A program made the position numbers and the translations under genes. This document shows, in pieces, positions 8,607 through 17,803 of a stretch of DNA of 64,000 nt. Under the pieces are notes generated by a model. The model was not told where the DNA came from. It worked only from the letters and a program-made list of their open reading frames with translations, and ran no database searches. Positions within the stretch are counted from its first letter, which is position 1. Each line of letters opens with the position of its first letter. Source of the DNA: Synechococcus sp. WH 8101. Lineage in GTDB: Bacteria; Cyanobacteriota; Cyanobacteriia; PCC-6307; Cyanobiaceae. The stretch lies in the NCBI RefSeq assembly GCF_004209775.1, contig NZ_CP035914.1:1798001-1862000 (forward strand), in the 5' to 3' direction.

Positions 8607-9698
8607 TCAAATGGTGGCCAAGGCCACCGGCGGCAGACGCTGGGGATAGAGCACCACCGCCTCCCCCGGAGACAGCTCCAGGCGGCAGCGGGTGCCGCGC
8701 CGGTAATCGCTCTGCAAAGGCAGGCGCAGCCGCAGCTGACGCGATCCCACCTCAACCCGATACAGCCATTCGCGTCCGAGAAATTCCCGACCCATCACGC
8801 AGGCCTCAGCCGACGCATCCGGGACCAGGCGAATGGCAGCAGGATCAATCAGAACCGAGGCCTCGGCCAGATCGTCGGCATGGATCCCAGCGGGCATCGG
8901 GAAGCGGCCCAGGGGGCAGACCAGATGGCCGCCAGCGTCGGCGTGCACCGGCAGCAGATTGCCCTGAAGCACAAAACGGCCCACGAATGGCGTCGCCGGT
9001 TGCTCCACGAGGGTGCGGGGCGACGCACATTGATGAATGATGCCGTTCTGCATCACCGCAACCCGATCGCAGATCGCCAGGGCTTCCCCGGGATCGTGGG
9101 TCACGAGGACGCCCGAAGTGCCGCAACGGCTGAGCACGGCGGGCAATTCACTGCGCAGACGCAGGCGCACCTCCACATCGAGATTGGAGAAAGGTTCATC
9201 GAGCAGCACCACAGCGGGAGCGGGCGCCAGGGCCCTGGCCAGGGCCAGCCGCTGGCGCTGGCCACCGGAGAGTTCGTGGGGATAGCGGGCGGTGAGCCGC
9301 TCAAGCCCAAGCAGCTCCAGCAGCCAGGACGCCCGGCTGGTGTCCTGGCCCCTGCGCAGGCCGAACACCGTGTTCTCCCACGCGGTGAGGTGGGGGAAGA
9401 GGGCGTAGTCCTGAAAGACCATGCCCACCCCACGCCGTTCCGGGGGCAGACAGCGCTGAGCATCGGCGGCGATCTGCCCCTGCAGGCACACCTCCCCCCG
9501 CGAGGGCTCCTCAAAGCCGGCGATCAGGCGCAGGAGGGTGGTCTTGCCGCATCCGGAGGGGCCGAGCAACCCCACCAGCTCACCCGCCGCCAGGCTTAGG
9601 TCGATGCCCTTGAGCGTCCAGTCGCTGTCGCGCCCTGGGTAGCGGTGCCAAAGGCCCGACACCGCAACCGGCGCGGCCTCTGATCCGCGACCCTCCAT
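8607..9698 (-). CDS. futC: ABC transporter ATP-binding protein, iron(III) type (FutC-like)
   Basis: This 363-residue importer ATPase has Walker A GPSGCGKTT (46-54), a Q-loop (GMVFQDYALFPHL), signature LSGGQRQR, Walker B VVLLDEPFSNLD and switch His in VTHDPGEAL. About 120 C-terminal residues form a TOBE-like regulatory domain. Layout and sequence resemble the Fe(III) ATPases (FutC/FbpC) of marine picocyanobacteria, but spermidine/sulfate-type ATPases are close and no permease or binding protein is adjacent, so the substrate is inferred. The frame is open to 9776; ATG 9698 avoids overlap with the divergent ridA. Confidence 0.85.
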   Translation of the reverse strand: MEGRGSEAAPVAVSGLWHRYPGRDSDWTLKGIDLSLAAGELVGLLGPSGCGKTTLLRLIAGFEEPSRGEVCLQGQIAADAQRCLPPERRGVGMVFQDYALFPHLTAWENTVFGLRRGQDTSRASWLLELLGLERLTARYPHELSGGQRQRLALARALAPAPAVVLLDEPFSNLDVEVRLRLRSELPAVLSRCGTSGVLVTHDPGEALAICDRVAVMQNGIIHQCASPRTLVEQPATPFVGRFVLQGNLLPVHADAGGHLVCPLGRFPMPAGIHADDLAEASVLIDPAAIRLVPDASAEACVMGREFLGREWLYRVEVGSRQLRLRLPLQSDYRRGTRCRLELSPGEAVVLYPQRLPPVALATI

Positions 9699-9741
9699 AG
9701 TCCTCAGGGGCGATGATGCCCGCTCATTCTGCGACCCGACC

Positions 9742-10143
9742 ATGCCGGCATCCGCCAGCCCCGAGGCGATCAACACTCCTGCGGCCCCGACCCCGGTGGG
9801 GCCCTACAACCAGGCGGTGCGCGCCGGCGAATGGCTCTATTGCTCCGGCCAGATCCCCCTGGATCCCCAAAGCGGCGCCATGGTCGGCGCCGGAGATGTG
9901 GAGGCGGAGACCCGCCAAGTGCTGCGCAATCTGGAGGCGGTGCTCTCCGCAGCAGGCGCCAGTGCCGCCCAGGTGGTGCGCACCACCGTGTTCCTGGCCG
10001 ATCTGAATGATTTTCAGGCCGTCAATGCCATCTATGCGGAGATGTTCGGTGCGGGGGTGAGCCCAGCGCGGGCCTGCGTGCAGGTGGCGGCCCTGCCGAA
10101 GGGCGCCCGGGTGGAGATCGATTGCGTCGCCTACCTGGGCTGA
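9742..10143 (+). CDS. ridA: RidA family reactive enamine/imine deaminase
   Basis: This 133-residue protein hydrolyses reactive 2-aminoacrylate and related enamines produced by PLP enzymes. Family hallmarks seen are PVGPYNQAV near residues 17-25, LYCSGQIPLDP, and the C-terminal SPARACVQVAALPKGA, which carries the carboxylate-binding Arg and the family signature. The N-terminus is slightly extended by a Pro/Ala stretch. It is divergent from the ABC ATPase gene with 43 bases between starts. The 92 bases after it contain only a weak hairpin. Confidence 0.92.
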   Translation: MPASASPEAINTPAAPTPVGPYNQAVRAGEWLYCSGQIPLDPQSGAMVGAGDVEAETRQVLRNLEAVLSAAGASAAQVVRTTVFLADLNDFQAVNAIYAEMFGAGVSPARACVQVAALPKGARVEIDCVAYLG

Positions 10144-10238
10144 ACACCGCCGGTGCGGATTCGGCAACGGTGTCATCCAGCTCACCGCGGCCTCCACCCG
10201 CTGGCTCTTAATCAGAGCTCAGCTCCTGAACCACGGTG

Positions 10239-10709
10239 ATGCCATCGATCTCCGAGATCACTCCAGTTGCAGCATCTACCGATTCCCTGGCCTGCCTGGA
10301 TTGTCGTGATCAAGCCGCCCGCACCCTGATCAGCCACGGCTGGCAGCTGCTCTACTCCGGCAGCACGCCGCAACGGGTCACCACCACCCTGCTGGATCCC
10401 AGCGAAAGCCTCCAGATCAGCCTGCAGATTCCGGTTCACCATGACGACGACTGGAATCTCTGGCTTGAGGCCTGCCACCACCAGCTCAGTGCGCCACTGC
10501 GCGACTGGCTCCAATCCCTCGGAGTGGAGCAGGGCACGCTCAGTCGTCTTAGCGGCCTGGAAAACAGGGTGAATCACGCCCTTGACCTGAGCGCCATGCT
10601 TCAGGTCGCGCGCTGGCTGCAGGGGCCGATCCAAGAGATCGAACAACTGGCCCAGGAGCACAACAGCCAACTGGTGCTCCACCTGGCCGGACTGGGTCCG
10701 AACAGCTGA
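10239..10709 (+). CDS. conserved cyanobacterial protein of unknown function
   Basis: This soluble protein has about 156 residues, no signal peptide and no membrane segment. A CLDC pair lies near residues 18-21. The middle is acidic (PVHHDDDWNLWLE) and the C-terminal third is amphipathic helix (WLQGPIQEIEQLAQEHNSQL). GTG 10236 directly precedes ATG 10239 in frame; I prefer the ATG. No clear ribosome-binding site is visible. I do not recognise a family. Its codon use resembles the neighbours, which supports it as a real gene. Confidence 0.7.
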   Translation: MPSISEITPVAASTDSLACLDCRDQAARTLISHGWQLLYSGSTPQRVTTTLLDPSESLQISLQIPVHHDDDWNLWLEACHHQLSAPLRDWLQSLGVEQGTLSRLSGLENRVNHALDLSAMLQVARWLQGPIQEIEQLAQEHNSQLVLHLAGLGPNS

Positions 10710-10780
10710 CGCGGGCCAGCCGCCAACGATCGACCGAGGGGCAGCCGGTTGCATAGGTTGGAGTTGCGCTGCGTGACCCC

Positions 10781-11005
10781 ATGGCACAGACCAAGCTGAC
10801 CATCGGTGAACTGGAGGCGGGCTATCCCCTGTATTGCAAGGCCCTGCGCCGCTTGCTGAAGGAAGGTCGCAGCACCCAGGACATCCAGAAAACCGTCTGC
10901 TGGGGACACCTGGAAACCCTCAACCGCTGCCTTCCCACCCGTTACAAAGCTCCCTCCTATCTGCTCGCCCTCATCCGTCGCGATCTGCAGCAACCCAAGG
11001 TCTGA
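10781..11005 (+). CDS. small cyanobacterial protein (DUF3136-like)
   Basis: This basic, cysteine-containing 74-residue protein has no membrane segment. The pattern GELEAGYPLYCKALRRLL, then TVCWGHLETL and a basic end looks like DUF3136, a family I know only from marine picocyanobacteria. The short conserved helical blocks suggest a protein- or nucleic-acid-binding role, but no function is established. It is convergent with cbbX, leaving 26 bases between the stops. Confidence 0.78.
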   Translation: MAQTKLTIGELEAGYPLYCKALRRLLKEGRSTQDIQKTVCWGHLETLNRCLPTRYKAPSYLLALIRRDLQQPKV

Positions 11006-11031
11006 GACGGCGCAGCCGCCCATTCACAACC

Positions 11032-11940
11032 TCAAGACGTCAGCGGGCGAGCGGGATCCACACCTTCCACCTCCCCTTGAAACACGCGGCTCGCCAGGAT
11101 ATCGGCGGCCTCGATCGTGATCAGGTCATCGCGACTGAGCGGTTGATCCATGCGGGAAAACAACCGGTTGGCCTGGCGCAGACGCAGGCGATCCAGGGCA
11201 TTGCGAATTGAGCGGGCATTGGCAAAGAACGGCAACTGACGACGACGACGGATGTAATCCGCGAACACCTCCTGGGCATCGTCGGCAAAGCGGTAGCTTT
11301 GCTGTTCCAACAGGAGCAAGGCGATCGCCATGAGTTCAGCATCGCTGTAATCCGGAAAATCAATATGGTGGGCGACACGCGATGAAAGCCCTGGATTGGA
11401 TTGATAAAACTGCTGCATCCGGTCTTTATAGCCCGCAAAAATCACCACAAAATCATTGCGCTGCCGCTCCATATCCTGCAGCAGGATTTCAATCGCCTCA
11501 GCCCCATAATCCCTTTCGTTGCCAGGCTTATAGAGGTAGTACGCCTCATCAATGAACAACACACCCCCCTGAGCCCGCTTGATCATCTCGCGGGTTTTCG
11601 GGGCGGTATGCCCCACATACTGACCAACAAGATCGTCTCGCGTCACCGTGACCACATGGCCTTTACGCAGATAACCAAGCCGATGAAGAATTTCGGAGAT
11701 TCGATTGGCCACGGTGGTTTTGCCCGTTCCCGGATGACCGGTGAACGACATATGCAGCGACGGTGCTGAGCTGGGAAGATCGAAGGAACGGCGCGCGCGA
11801 TCCACCAAGAGCAGAGCGGCGATTTCGCGAATCCGCGTCTTCACCGGCTTCAACCCGATCAGTTCACGGTCGAGCTGCTCCAGCACCTCCGCCACGCCAG
11901 ATTCGGCGAGGCTCGCTGAAAGATCAATCGAGGAGTCCAT
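11032..11940 (-). CDS. cbbX: CbbX-type AAA+ RuBisCO activase
   Basis: This 302-residue AAA+ ATPase has Walker [10 protein letters not shown] (68-76), Walker [13 protein letters not shown] and the arginine-rich [17 protein letters not shown] in the lid. CbbX proteins remodel inhibited RuBisCO by pulling its large-subunit C-terminus. That mechanism is established for red-type enzymes, whereas the RuBisCO here is green-type Form IA, so its exact job is inferred. It is last in the carboxysome minus-strand run and overlaps the acRAF-like gene by 17 bases if it starts at ATG 11940. A longer frame to 11997 exists. Confidence 0.9.
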   Translation of the reverse strand: MDSSIDLSASLAESGVAEVLEQLDRELIGLKPVKTRIREIAALLLVDRARRSFDLPSSAPSLHMSFTGHPGTGKTTVANRISEILHRLGYLRKGHVVTVTRDDLVGQYVGHTAPKTREMIKRAQGGVLFIDEAYYLYKPGNERDYGAEAIEILLQDMERQRNDFVVIFAGYKDRMQQFYQSNPGLSSRVAHHIDFPDYSDAELMAIALLLLEQQSYRFADDAQEVFADYIRRRRQLPFFANARSIRNALDRLRLRQANRLFSRMDQPLSRDDLITIEAADILASRVFQGEVEGVDPARPLTS

Positions 11941-12220
11941 CGACCCCTGCCGCGAAGGCATGATCCTGCTCCTGCAGCTGGGCGCCCGCAGACTCATCAG
12001 CCGGCCGGAGCGTCAGATTCACATAGGTACGACCAAAGCTGATATCGGGGAAACGCTGCTGTTGCTCGCTGAACACACCGAGTCGATCGAGAAAATCACG
12101 GGTGGCGCCGTAGGTTTCGAATTCAACGCGTCGCTCCAGACGAGTCGGGCGCTCGCGCTGCTGCCATTGATGCCTCCCGGTGTGGTCCTGCCCCTGCACC
12201 TTCTCGATCGGTCGCTCCAC
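11924..12220 (-). CDS. PCD-like alpha-carboxysome RuBisCO assembly factor (acRAF)
   Basis: This 98-residue protein has the pterin carbinolamine dehydratase-like fold used by the alpha-carboxysome RuBisCO assembly factor. The core [19 protein letters not shown], the helix [22 protein letters not shown] and the strand TYVNLTLRP match that family. It lacks a recognisable HH catalytic pair of true dehydratases, consistent with a chaperone role for the large subunit. It lies 31 bases after chpX and overlaps cbbX, as in other alpha-cyanobacterial cso loci. Confidence 0.85.
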   Translation of the reverse strand: MERPIEKVQGQDHTGRHQWQQRERPTRLERRVEFETYGATRDFLDRLGVFSEQQQRFPDISFGRTYVNLTLRPADESAGAQLQEQDHAFAAGVDGLLD

Positions 12221-12251
12221 GCTCTCCAGCCTCCCGGCTCTCTGGCTGAAC

Positions 12252-13388
12252 CTAGATCAAGGCTTCGCGACGGGTGCCCATCAGCCGATCCACCCAGGAC
12301 TGGGCATAGGCCAGGTTCGCCTTGCGGGCCTCGGGATCCTGGCTGTCGAGCGGGTGAGGCATGGTGCCGGCAATAGCGCCATTGGTGACGCAGAACATCG
12401 ATTTCTGGAAGCTGATGCAGATCTGCACGTGCACATCCACCTGACCGCGCCCATGGTGCTCGTACCAGGCACTGAGTTCCTCAGGTAGATGGCGATACAT
12501 GTCTTGCATGCAGAGACTGGGTGGGATCCCAGCCCCCATGCTCGGCAGGGGATCGGCATAGAGCGCCCCATACCGAAAACTGCTGGGATCGGGAGAGATC
12601 TGCTGGGCCTGGGCGTTGTACGACACCGTGCCCAGAAAGGGCATCCCCCGAAAGAACACCGCTTCCACATAGGGCACGGCAACGTCGGCAAGAAACGTGA
12701 GGCCGGCCTCCGGCGGCAGGATCCAGATCGCTTCTCCTCCCAGCTGCACTTGATAGGTGATCGGATCGGCAGCGGCTGCCACGAGCCCATCGCGGATGTG
12801 ATGCACGACATCTTGCACAGAAGCCACCTCACCGAGGCGATAACAACGGGCCAGATCGAGGAATAGATCGCTCATCACCCGCCAGAACAGGCCAAGGGCG
12901 TAGATGGTGGTCAGGGAGCGGATCGCCTCCGGGGCAAAGCCCGGGAACAGGGCGTTGACGCCTGCCAGCAGGGGATCCCGCCGGCGTTTCAACTGGATGA
13001 TGCGATCACAGGCTGCCAGGAAGGGCGGGCTGTCGAGATAGGCATCAAGACCTCCGGTGCCATGCCAGAACATCGCTTTCTGGCAGTACTCGGCGTATTC
13101 AAAATTGATCCGATCCCCGGCCAGATGCTGCCAGAGCCTCGACAGGTTGAAGCCGTCGTGGAAAAAGCGCAGCACCGGGAAGGGATTGAGCAGCTGCGTC
13201 TGCCCCTGATACACCAAGTTGCGGCTGTAGGCATCAAGAACAATGCCGTAGCTCTCGAGCACATTCACCACCTGAAGCAGGTGATCAGGAGTGTCGGCCA
13301 GAAGAGGCACATCGCCGAGGAGGCGCTCGATCAGCTGCTCACGATCGGGCGGAGTCTGAAGCGGGGACTGGAACTGGAGTTGGGTCAT
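12252..13388 (-). CDS. chpX: CO2 hydration protein ChpX (CupB type)
   Basis: This 378-residue protein is the CO2-hydrating subunit that binds the NDH-1 complex carrying NdhD4/NdhF4 and converts CO2 to bicarbonate on the cytosolic side of the thylakoid. It is soluble with conserved His/Tyr/Cys-rich stretches (EYAEYCQKAMFWHGTGGLDAY, ICISFQKSMFCVTNGAIAG near the end). Which paralogue (ChpX/CupB or ChpY/CupA) is inferred from the partner genes. The start overlaps the ndhD4 stop by one base (TGATG), so translation is coupled. Confidence 0.92.
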   Translation of the reverse strand: MTQLQFQSPLQTPPDREQLIERLLGDVPLLADTPDHLLQVVNVLESYGIVLDAYSRNLVYQGQTQLLNPFPVLRFFHDGFNLSRLWQHLAGDRINFEYAEYCQKAMFWHGTGGLDAYLDSPPFLAACDRIIQLKRRRDPLLAGVNALFPGFAPEAIRSLTTIYALGLFWRVMSDLFLDLARCYRLGEVASVQDVVHHIRDGLVAAAADPITYQVQLGGEAIWILPPEAGLTFLADVAVPYVEAVFFRGMPFLGTVSYNAQAQQISPDPSSFRYGALYADPLPSMGAGIPPSLCMQDMYRHLPEELSAWYEHHGRGQVDVHVQICISFQKSMFCVTNGAIAGTMPHPLDSQDPEARKANLAYAQSWVDRLMGTRREALI

Positions 13389-14902
13389 CAGGTGAAACCT
13401 CCAGGCAAGGCGGTGAGAGCAAGCTGGCTGAGCCCGGTGGTGGCCGCTTCGCTGATGCCCACCAAGAGGTCAGGGGCCAACCCGAGCACCAACACGCCCA
13501 GACTGAGCAGAATCGCAGGCATCTGCTCAGCCAGAGGCACGGGCAACAGGATGCGGGGGTTGGGCTGATCGCCCACAGCGATCGCCAGACGACCAAAGAA
13601 GGCGCGATTCACCAAGAGAAGGAAATACACCGCTGTCAATCCAGAGCCCACCATCGACAGCAAGGTCGCGAGAGTGAACGACGGAAGACTGCCGCGGAAG
13701 ATCAGAAATTCGGAGATGAACCCAGCCATACCGGGAATCCCAGCACTGGCCATCACGCCCACAATCATCAACGTGCCACTGAGGGGAAGACCCCGCTGGG
13801 GGTTGAGCAGACCGCGCAGAACATTGAGATCGCGGGTGCCTGTGCGCTCATACACAACGCCCACCACCAGGAAAAGAATGGCCGAAATCAAGCCGTGGCT
13901 CACCATCTGGAACACGGCTCCAACCAAAGCCACGGGGGTGGCAGCGGCGGCTGCGAGCAACACGTAGCCCATGTGGCCCACCGAGCTGTAGGCCACCATG
14001 CGCTTCATATCGGTCTGGGCGATGGCGGCGAGGGATCCGTAGAGAACGGAAACTGCGGCCCAGATCGCCAACCAGGGGGCCGCCACGGCCCACGCCTCCG
14101 GGAACAGACCCAGACAGAAGCGCAGAAGGCCGTAGGTCCCAAGCTTGAGCAGCACACCGGCCAGGAGCACCGACACCGGCGTGGACGCCTCGGTGTGGGC
14201 GTCGGGCAACCAGGTGTGAAAGGGAAACAAGGGAATCTTGATCGCAAAGCCGATCAGGAGCGCCCCCATCAACACCAGTTGACTCAGCAGCCCCATGTCC
14301 GTGCCGAGCACAGGGTGGAGGCTGAAGTCCGCCGATCCGGTCAGCACGGCCATGCCGAGAAATGCGGCCAGGATCAACACACCCGACACTGCGGTCACGA
14401 TCAGGAACTTGGTGGAGGCATAGGCGCGATTCGCACCTCCCCACACCGCGATCAGCAGCCAGAGCGGGATCAGCTCCAGTTCATAAAAGAGGAAAAACAG
14501 CAGCAGGTTCTGGGCCAGGAACGCACCATTTACGGCGCCACTGATGATCAACAGCAGGGCGAAATAAATCCGGGGGCGATTCTCAACACGCCGGGAGGTG
14601 AAGGCGGCGACAAAGCAAAGCAGCCCATTCATCAACACCAGGGGCAGCGACAGACCATCAATGGCGAGGGCGTAATCAAGACCGAGGCTCGGCAGCCAGG
14701 GCATGCGCTCGATCAGCTGCAAGCCCGCCTCTCCCGGCTGAAACGCCCACAGCACAGGCAATCCGAGCAGACATTGGGCCATGAGCACAGCCAGGGCCAG
14801 GCGGCGAAACACCGGCGCATCGGCACCTGAGGGCCAGAGGCTGATCAGCAGCGCACCGGCAAAGGGGATCAGGAGCAGAAAGGTCAACATCATGGCGTTC
14901 AT
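13388..14902 (-). CDS. ndhD4: NDH-1 subunit 4 (NdhD4), CO2-uptake form
   Basis: This 504-residue antiporter-like membrane subunit of the NDH-1 complex is specialised for constitutive CO2 uptake. About 14 hydrophobic segments are visible. The conserved Glu in LLFFLFYELELIPLW and the proton-channel Lys/His region PLFPFHTWLPDAHTEA are present. It sits between ndhF4 (one base upstream) and chpX (overlapping), the standard NDH-1MS' gene trio, so D4 rather than the respiratory D1/D2 paralogue is the best call. Confidence 0.93.
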   Translation of the reverse strand: MNAMMLTFLLLIPFAGALLISLWPSGADAPVFRRLALAVLMAQCLLGLPVLWAFQPGEAGLQLIERMPWLPSLGLDYALAIDGLSLPLVLMNGLLCFVAAFTSRRVENRPRIYFALLLIISGAVNGAFLAQNLLLFFLFYELELIPLWLLIAVWGGANRAYASTKFLIVTAVSGVLILAAFLGMAVLTGSADFSLHPVLGTDMGLLSQLVLMGALLIGFAIKIPLFPFHTWLPDAHTEASTPVSVLLAGVLLKLGTYGLLRFCLGLFPEAWAVAAPWLAIWAAVSVLYGSLAAIAQTDMKRMVAYSSVGHMGYVLLAAAAATPVALVGAVFQMVSHGLISAILFLVVGVVYERTGTRDLNVLRGLLNPQRGLPLSGTLMIVGVMASAGIPGMAGFISEFLIFRGSLPSFTLATLLSMVGSGLTAVYFLLLVNRAFFGRLAIAVGDQPNPRILLPVPLAEQMPAILLSLGVLVLGLAPDLLVGISEAATTGLSQLALTALPGGFT

Positions 14903-14903
14903 C

Positions 14904-16748
14904 TCAGCGCTGCAACCAGCTCAAACTGGACAACAGCAGCACGATCGCTGCAATCGCCGTGAGCACATAGGTCTGGCTTCGACCGCTGATGCTCAGCTTC
15001 AGCCCCTCCGCACTCTGCAGGGAGAGACGGGCCATGGAATGGAGCACCCCATCAACCACCACACGGTCGAAACGATCAGCCAGAGTGGAAAACGCTGCCA
15101 CAACACGCACAATCGTGAGCCGATAAAAACGCTCGGTGTAGAAATCGAAGGCGAGAAGATCCTGACACCAACGCATCACCGGGTTCAGGGAACGACTCCA
15201 AGCCTTATTAAGCGGTATCAGCGCACCAATCAGCAGCCCCAAAGCTCCACTGCCCACCACCAGAGCGGCTGCCCAGAGCGGGAAAGCCAGCATCCCCTCA
15301 AGCGATTCGAGCCTGATCAACAGAAACGGCGTGAGCAGAACGATCACCGCAAGGGCCACCATGGGAAGCGCCATCTGCCAGTTCACCTCCACCGCCCTCC
15401 GGGTCTTGAGCAGAGACGCGCCGAGGAACACATGGCGATACACACGGGTGAGGTTGAGCGCCGTGAGCGCATTGGTGAGCAGGAACACACTCAGCAAAGC
15501 GGGCGCACGGGCACCGATCAGTTCCACCGACTGGGCCAGGCAAAGGAACCCCCCCAGGGGCAGCAGACCCACCAGGCCGAGGGAGCCGATCAGAAAGGAG
15601 CCGGATGTGGCTGGCATCCGCGAGCCAAGACCACCGAGCTCGGTGATGTCCTGACAGTTGGTAGCCGCAATCACGCCACCCACACTCATCGACATCAGCG
15701 CCTTGGCAACCGCATGAGCGAACAGAAGCAGGAGGGCGAGCACGGGCACCTGCAGGGCGATGGCAATGAACACCAACCCCAGATAGGCGGTCGTTGAATA
15801 CGAGAGATTGCGTTTGATATCGACCTGGGCGATCGACACGAGGGAACCACCGATGGCACTGATCGTGCCGATCACCTGGAGCACCACCAAGGTGACCGGA
15901 GTCTGCTGAAGCAAGGGCATCACCTTGAGCAGCACGATCGCTCCACAGGTGACGACCACCGAGTTCCGCAGGATCGAGGCTGGATTCGGACCCTCCATGG
16001 CTTCATCAAGCCAGAGGTGCATCGGAAACTGGGCACACTTGCCGGTGGGACCGGCAATCAACCCCAGGCCCAGCAAGGTGGCGGCCAGGGGCGGAAGCGT
16101 CTGCGTGGCCGACCAGGCATAGAGATCCTCGAAACGCATCACCCCAGCCCAGGCGGCCAAGGCCACCACACCCATCAGCAGCAGCACATCGCCGACGCGT
16201 TTCGTGAGAAAGGCATCGCGGGCGGCGGTGACCACCAGGGGCTGGGCGTACCAGAACCCCACCAGCAGATAGGTCGAAAGGGTGAGCATCTCCAGCAGGA
16301 AATAGCTCTGAAAAAGGGAGTCGCTGAGCACCACTCCCGACATCGCCCCCTCGAAAAACCCGAGCAGGGCAAAAAAGCGCGCCAGGGCCCACTCCTTATC
16401 GAGATACCCGAGGGCATACACCTGAGCGAGCAGGCTGAGGCCGGTGATCAGCTCCAGAGCGGCCAGATTGGTGAGCGACAAGCTGATGCTGATGCTCAGA
16501 TCGAGATCGGCAAAAGACAGCCAAGGAAACTCGAGCGTGGCCGGCCCAGCGCGCATCACCCCCTGCAGCACCAGGCTCCCGTGCACAAACGCCACCAGCG
16601 AGAGCAGGATGTTGAGGTAGGCCGCCGGTCGGTGAGCGTCACGCCGGAACCACCCGAATGCCCAGGGAAGAGCCACGAGTGTGCCAACCACTCCATACAG
16701 AGGAATCAGCCAGGCCGTTTGGATGGGCAGTGTGAAAACCGAGCTCAA
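14904..16748 (-). CDS. ndhF4: NDH-1 subunit 5 (NdhF4), CO2-uptake form
   Basis: This 614-residue polytopic subunit is the distal proton-pumping-like module of the CO2-uptake NDH-1 complex. Conserved blocks are FFALLGFFEGAMSGVVLSDSL, the channel region GPTGKCAQFPMHLWLDEAMEGPNP (note CAQFPMHLWL where respiratory NdhF has SAQFPLHVWL) and the C-terminal amphipathic/TM helix. The shorter C-terminus and this motif are typical of F4. It is first in the ndhF4-ndhD4-chpX trio and follows csoS1E by 84 bases, in which I see no clear terminator or promoter. Confidence 0.92.
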   Translation of the reverse strand: MSSVFTLPIQTAWLIPLYGVVGTLVALPWAFGWFRRDAHRPAAYLNILLSLVAFVHGSLVLQGVMRAGPATLEFPWLSFADLDLSISISLSLTNLAALELITGLSLLAQVYALGYLDKEWALARFFALLGFFEGAMSGVVLSDSLFQSYFLLEMLTLSTYLLVGFWYAQPLVVTAARDAFLTKRVGDVLLLMGVVALAAWAGVMRFEDLYAWSATQTLPPLAATLLGLGLIAGPTGKCAQFPMHLWLDEAMEGPNPASILRNSVVVTCGAIVLLKVMPLLQQTPVTLVVLQVIGTISAIGGSLVSIAQVDIKRNLSYSTTAYLGLVFIAIALQVPVLALLLLFAHAVAKALMSMSVGGVIAATNCQDITELGGLGSRMPATSGSFLIGSLGLVGLLPLGGFLCLAQSVELIGARAPALLSVFLLTNALTALNLTRVYRHVFLGASLLKTRRAVEVNWQMALPMVALAVIVLLTPFLLIRLESLEGMLAFPLWAAALVVGSGALGLLIGALIPLNKAWSRSLNPVMRWCQDLLAFDFYTERFYRLTIVRVVAAFSTLADRFDRVVVDGVLHSMARLSLQSAEGLKLSISGRSQTYVLTAIAAIVLLLSSLSWLQR

Positions 16749-16832
16749 GAAAGAGGAATCAAACGGAGCGAACCAAAGCCGCGTTGGCCGGGGAATCTAG
16801 GCGAAAACCCCAAAATCGAGCATCACAACAGA

Positions 16833-17507
16833 TCAGAGACGCCTCCGGATCCCGGTGGCGACCAGGGCAGGCTCCACCTCCTGGTGCGGGCGGGCAATGA
16901 TGTGAGCAGCCACCAGACCGTCGCCGACCCGCTCACAGGCATCGGCACCGGCGCGCACGGCGGCATTGACGGCACCGGTTTCGCCACGCACCATCACCGT
17001 CACATAACCGCCACCCACATACTCGCGGCAGATCAGCTGCACTTCGGCGGCCTTGGTCATCGCGTCGGCAGCTTCGATGGCTGGCACCATGCCCCTAGTC
17101 TCGATCATGCCCAGAGCAATGCCTTGAATCGGGGCTGGTGCACTGGGGGGGAGACTGCTGTCCGACCCCATGGAACCACCAGCTCCGGCCGTGCCACGGG
17201 TTGTTGCACTCCCCCGCGCGCTAGTGCTGCGAACCGGTGTGCTGCGAGCGCTGGTGGAACGCCGAGTGGTGGTGCGCCGTGTTGTGGTGGCGCCACGCGT
17301 TGGCACCGGCGTCACATCGACCGTGGCTTTCGCTGCAGGCGAGACTGCCGCAGTGGAGCCTGTGGAGGCCGCAGCCGGGGCAGGGGACGCAGGCAGAGCG
17401 CTGCCCGAGGCTGGGGTGCCGGAGGTTGCGGCCTTGGCCTGCTCCGTGGGCGAAGACGGCGTGCTGGTGGAAGCGGAAGAACGACGACGAGGAGCTGGAG
17501 TGGCCAT
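16833..17507 (-). CDS. csoS1E: CsoS1E, BMC shell protein with long disordered N-terminus
   Basis: This alpha-carboxysome shell protein has 224 residues. Residues ~128-224 are a single BMC domain almost identical to CsoS1 (GIALGMIETRG, MVRGETGAVNAAVRAGADA). Residues 1-125 are low-complexity Ala/Ser/Thr/Pro with clustered Arg (TRRTTTRRSTSARS), predicted disordered. CsoS1E is found in a subset of marine Synechococcus and low-light Prochlorococcus. The basic tail could face the lumen and bind scaffold or nucleic acid, which is inference. It lies 44 bases after csoS4B. Confidence 0.9.
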   Translation of the reverse strand: MATPAPRRRSSASTSTPSSPTEQAKAATSGTPASGSALPASPAPAAASTGSTAAVSPAAKATVDVTPVPTRGATTTRRTTTRRSTSARSTPVRSTSARGSATTRGTAGAGGSMGSDSSLPPSAPAPIQGIALGMIETRGMVPAIEAADAMTKAAEVQLICREYVGGGYVTVMVRGETGAVNAAVRAGADACERVGDGLVAAHIIARPHQEVEPALVATGIRRRL

Positions 17508-17551
17508 AGCGAGAGAGGAAGGGATGGGGCGGAGGACGCGGCGCTGGTCAG

Positions 17552-17803
17552 CTATCCATCCGGCATCCAGTGGTCGATGATTCCACCGATCGTGAGATCC
17601 GTGAGCACCTTGTTATCGGGACAAGCGTGACGGGCAGCGGAGCCACTGGCGGTGAACACCCAGTTGCCCTCGCGGGCGCCAACGGGATCCACAGCCACGA
17701 GCTGCTTGCCTTTGCTGTTTTGAAGAATGCGCAGGTGCATATGGTCGAGACCAGCCACCCGATAGGTGCACACCAGGGTTCCCTTCACCTGCATGATTTC
17801 CAT
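17552..17803 (-). CDS. csoS4B: CsoS4B, pentameric carboxysome vertex protein
   Basis: This 83-residue BMC-P (CcmL/EutN-fold) protein forms pentamers that cap shell vertices. The start of the fold (MQVKGTLVCTYRVAGLDHM), the loop VAVDPVGAREGNWVF and the terminal GGIIDHW block are conserved and parallel CsoS4A. The start overlaps the csoS4A stop by one base (TGATG), so the two vertex proteins are translationally coupled. A second Met at residue 4 (MQVKG) is an alternative start. Confidence 0.93.
   Translation of the reverse strand: MEIMQVKGTLVCTYRVAGLDHMHLRILQNSKGKQLVAVDPVGAREGNWVFTASGSAARHACPDNKVLTDLTIGGIIDHWMPDG

Noticed and set aside
10204-10218. GCTCT-TAATC-AGAGC hairpin resembling a tRNA anticodon arm
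   Set aside because: No acceptor, D or T arm matches around it and no T-run follows; only a 5-bp stem.
13895-15797. long plus-strand ORFs opposite ndhD4/ndhF4
   Set aside because: Antisense to membrane-protein genes; Gln/His/Arg-rich with no domain.
16017-17630. 537-residue plus-strand ORF over ndhF4 and csoS1E
   Set aside because: It crosses two well-supported genes on the other strand, has no family features and a His/Gly/Gln-rich composition typical of shadow frames.
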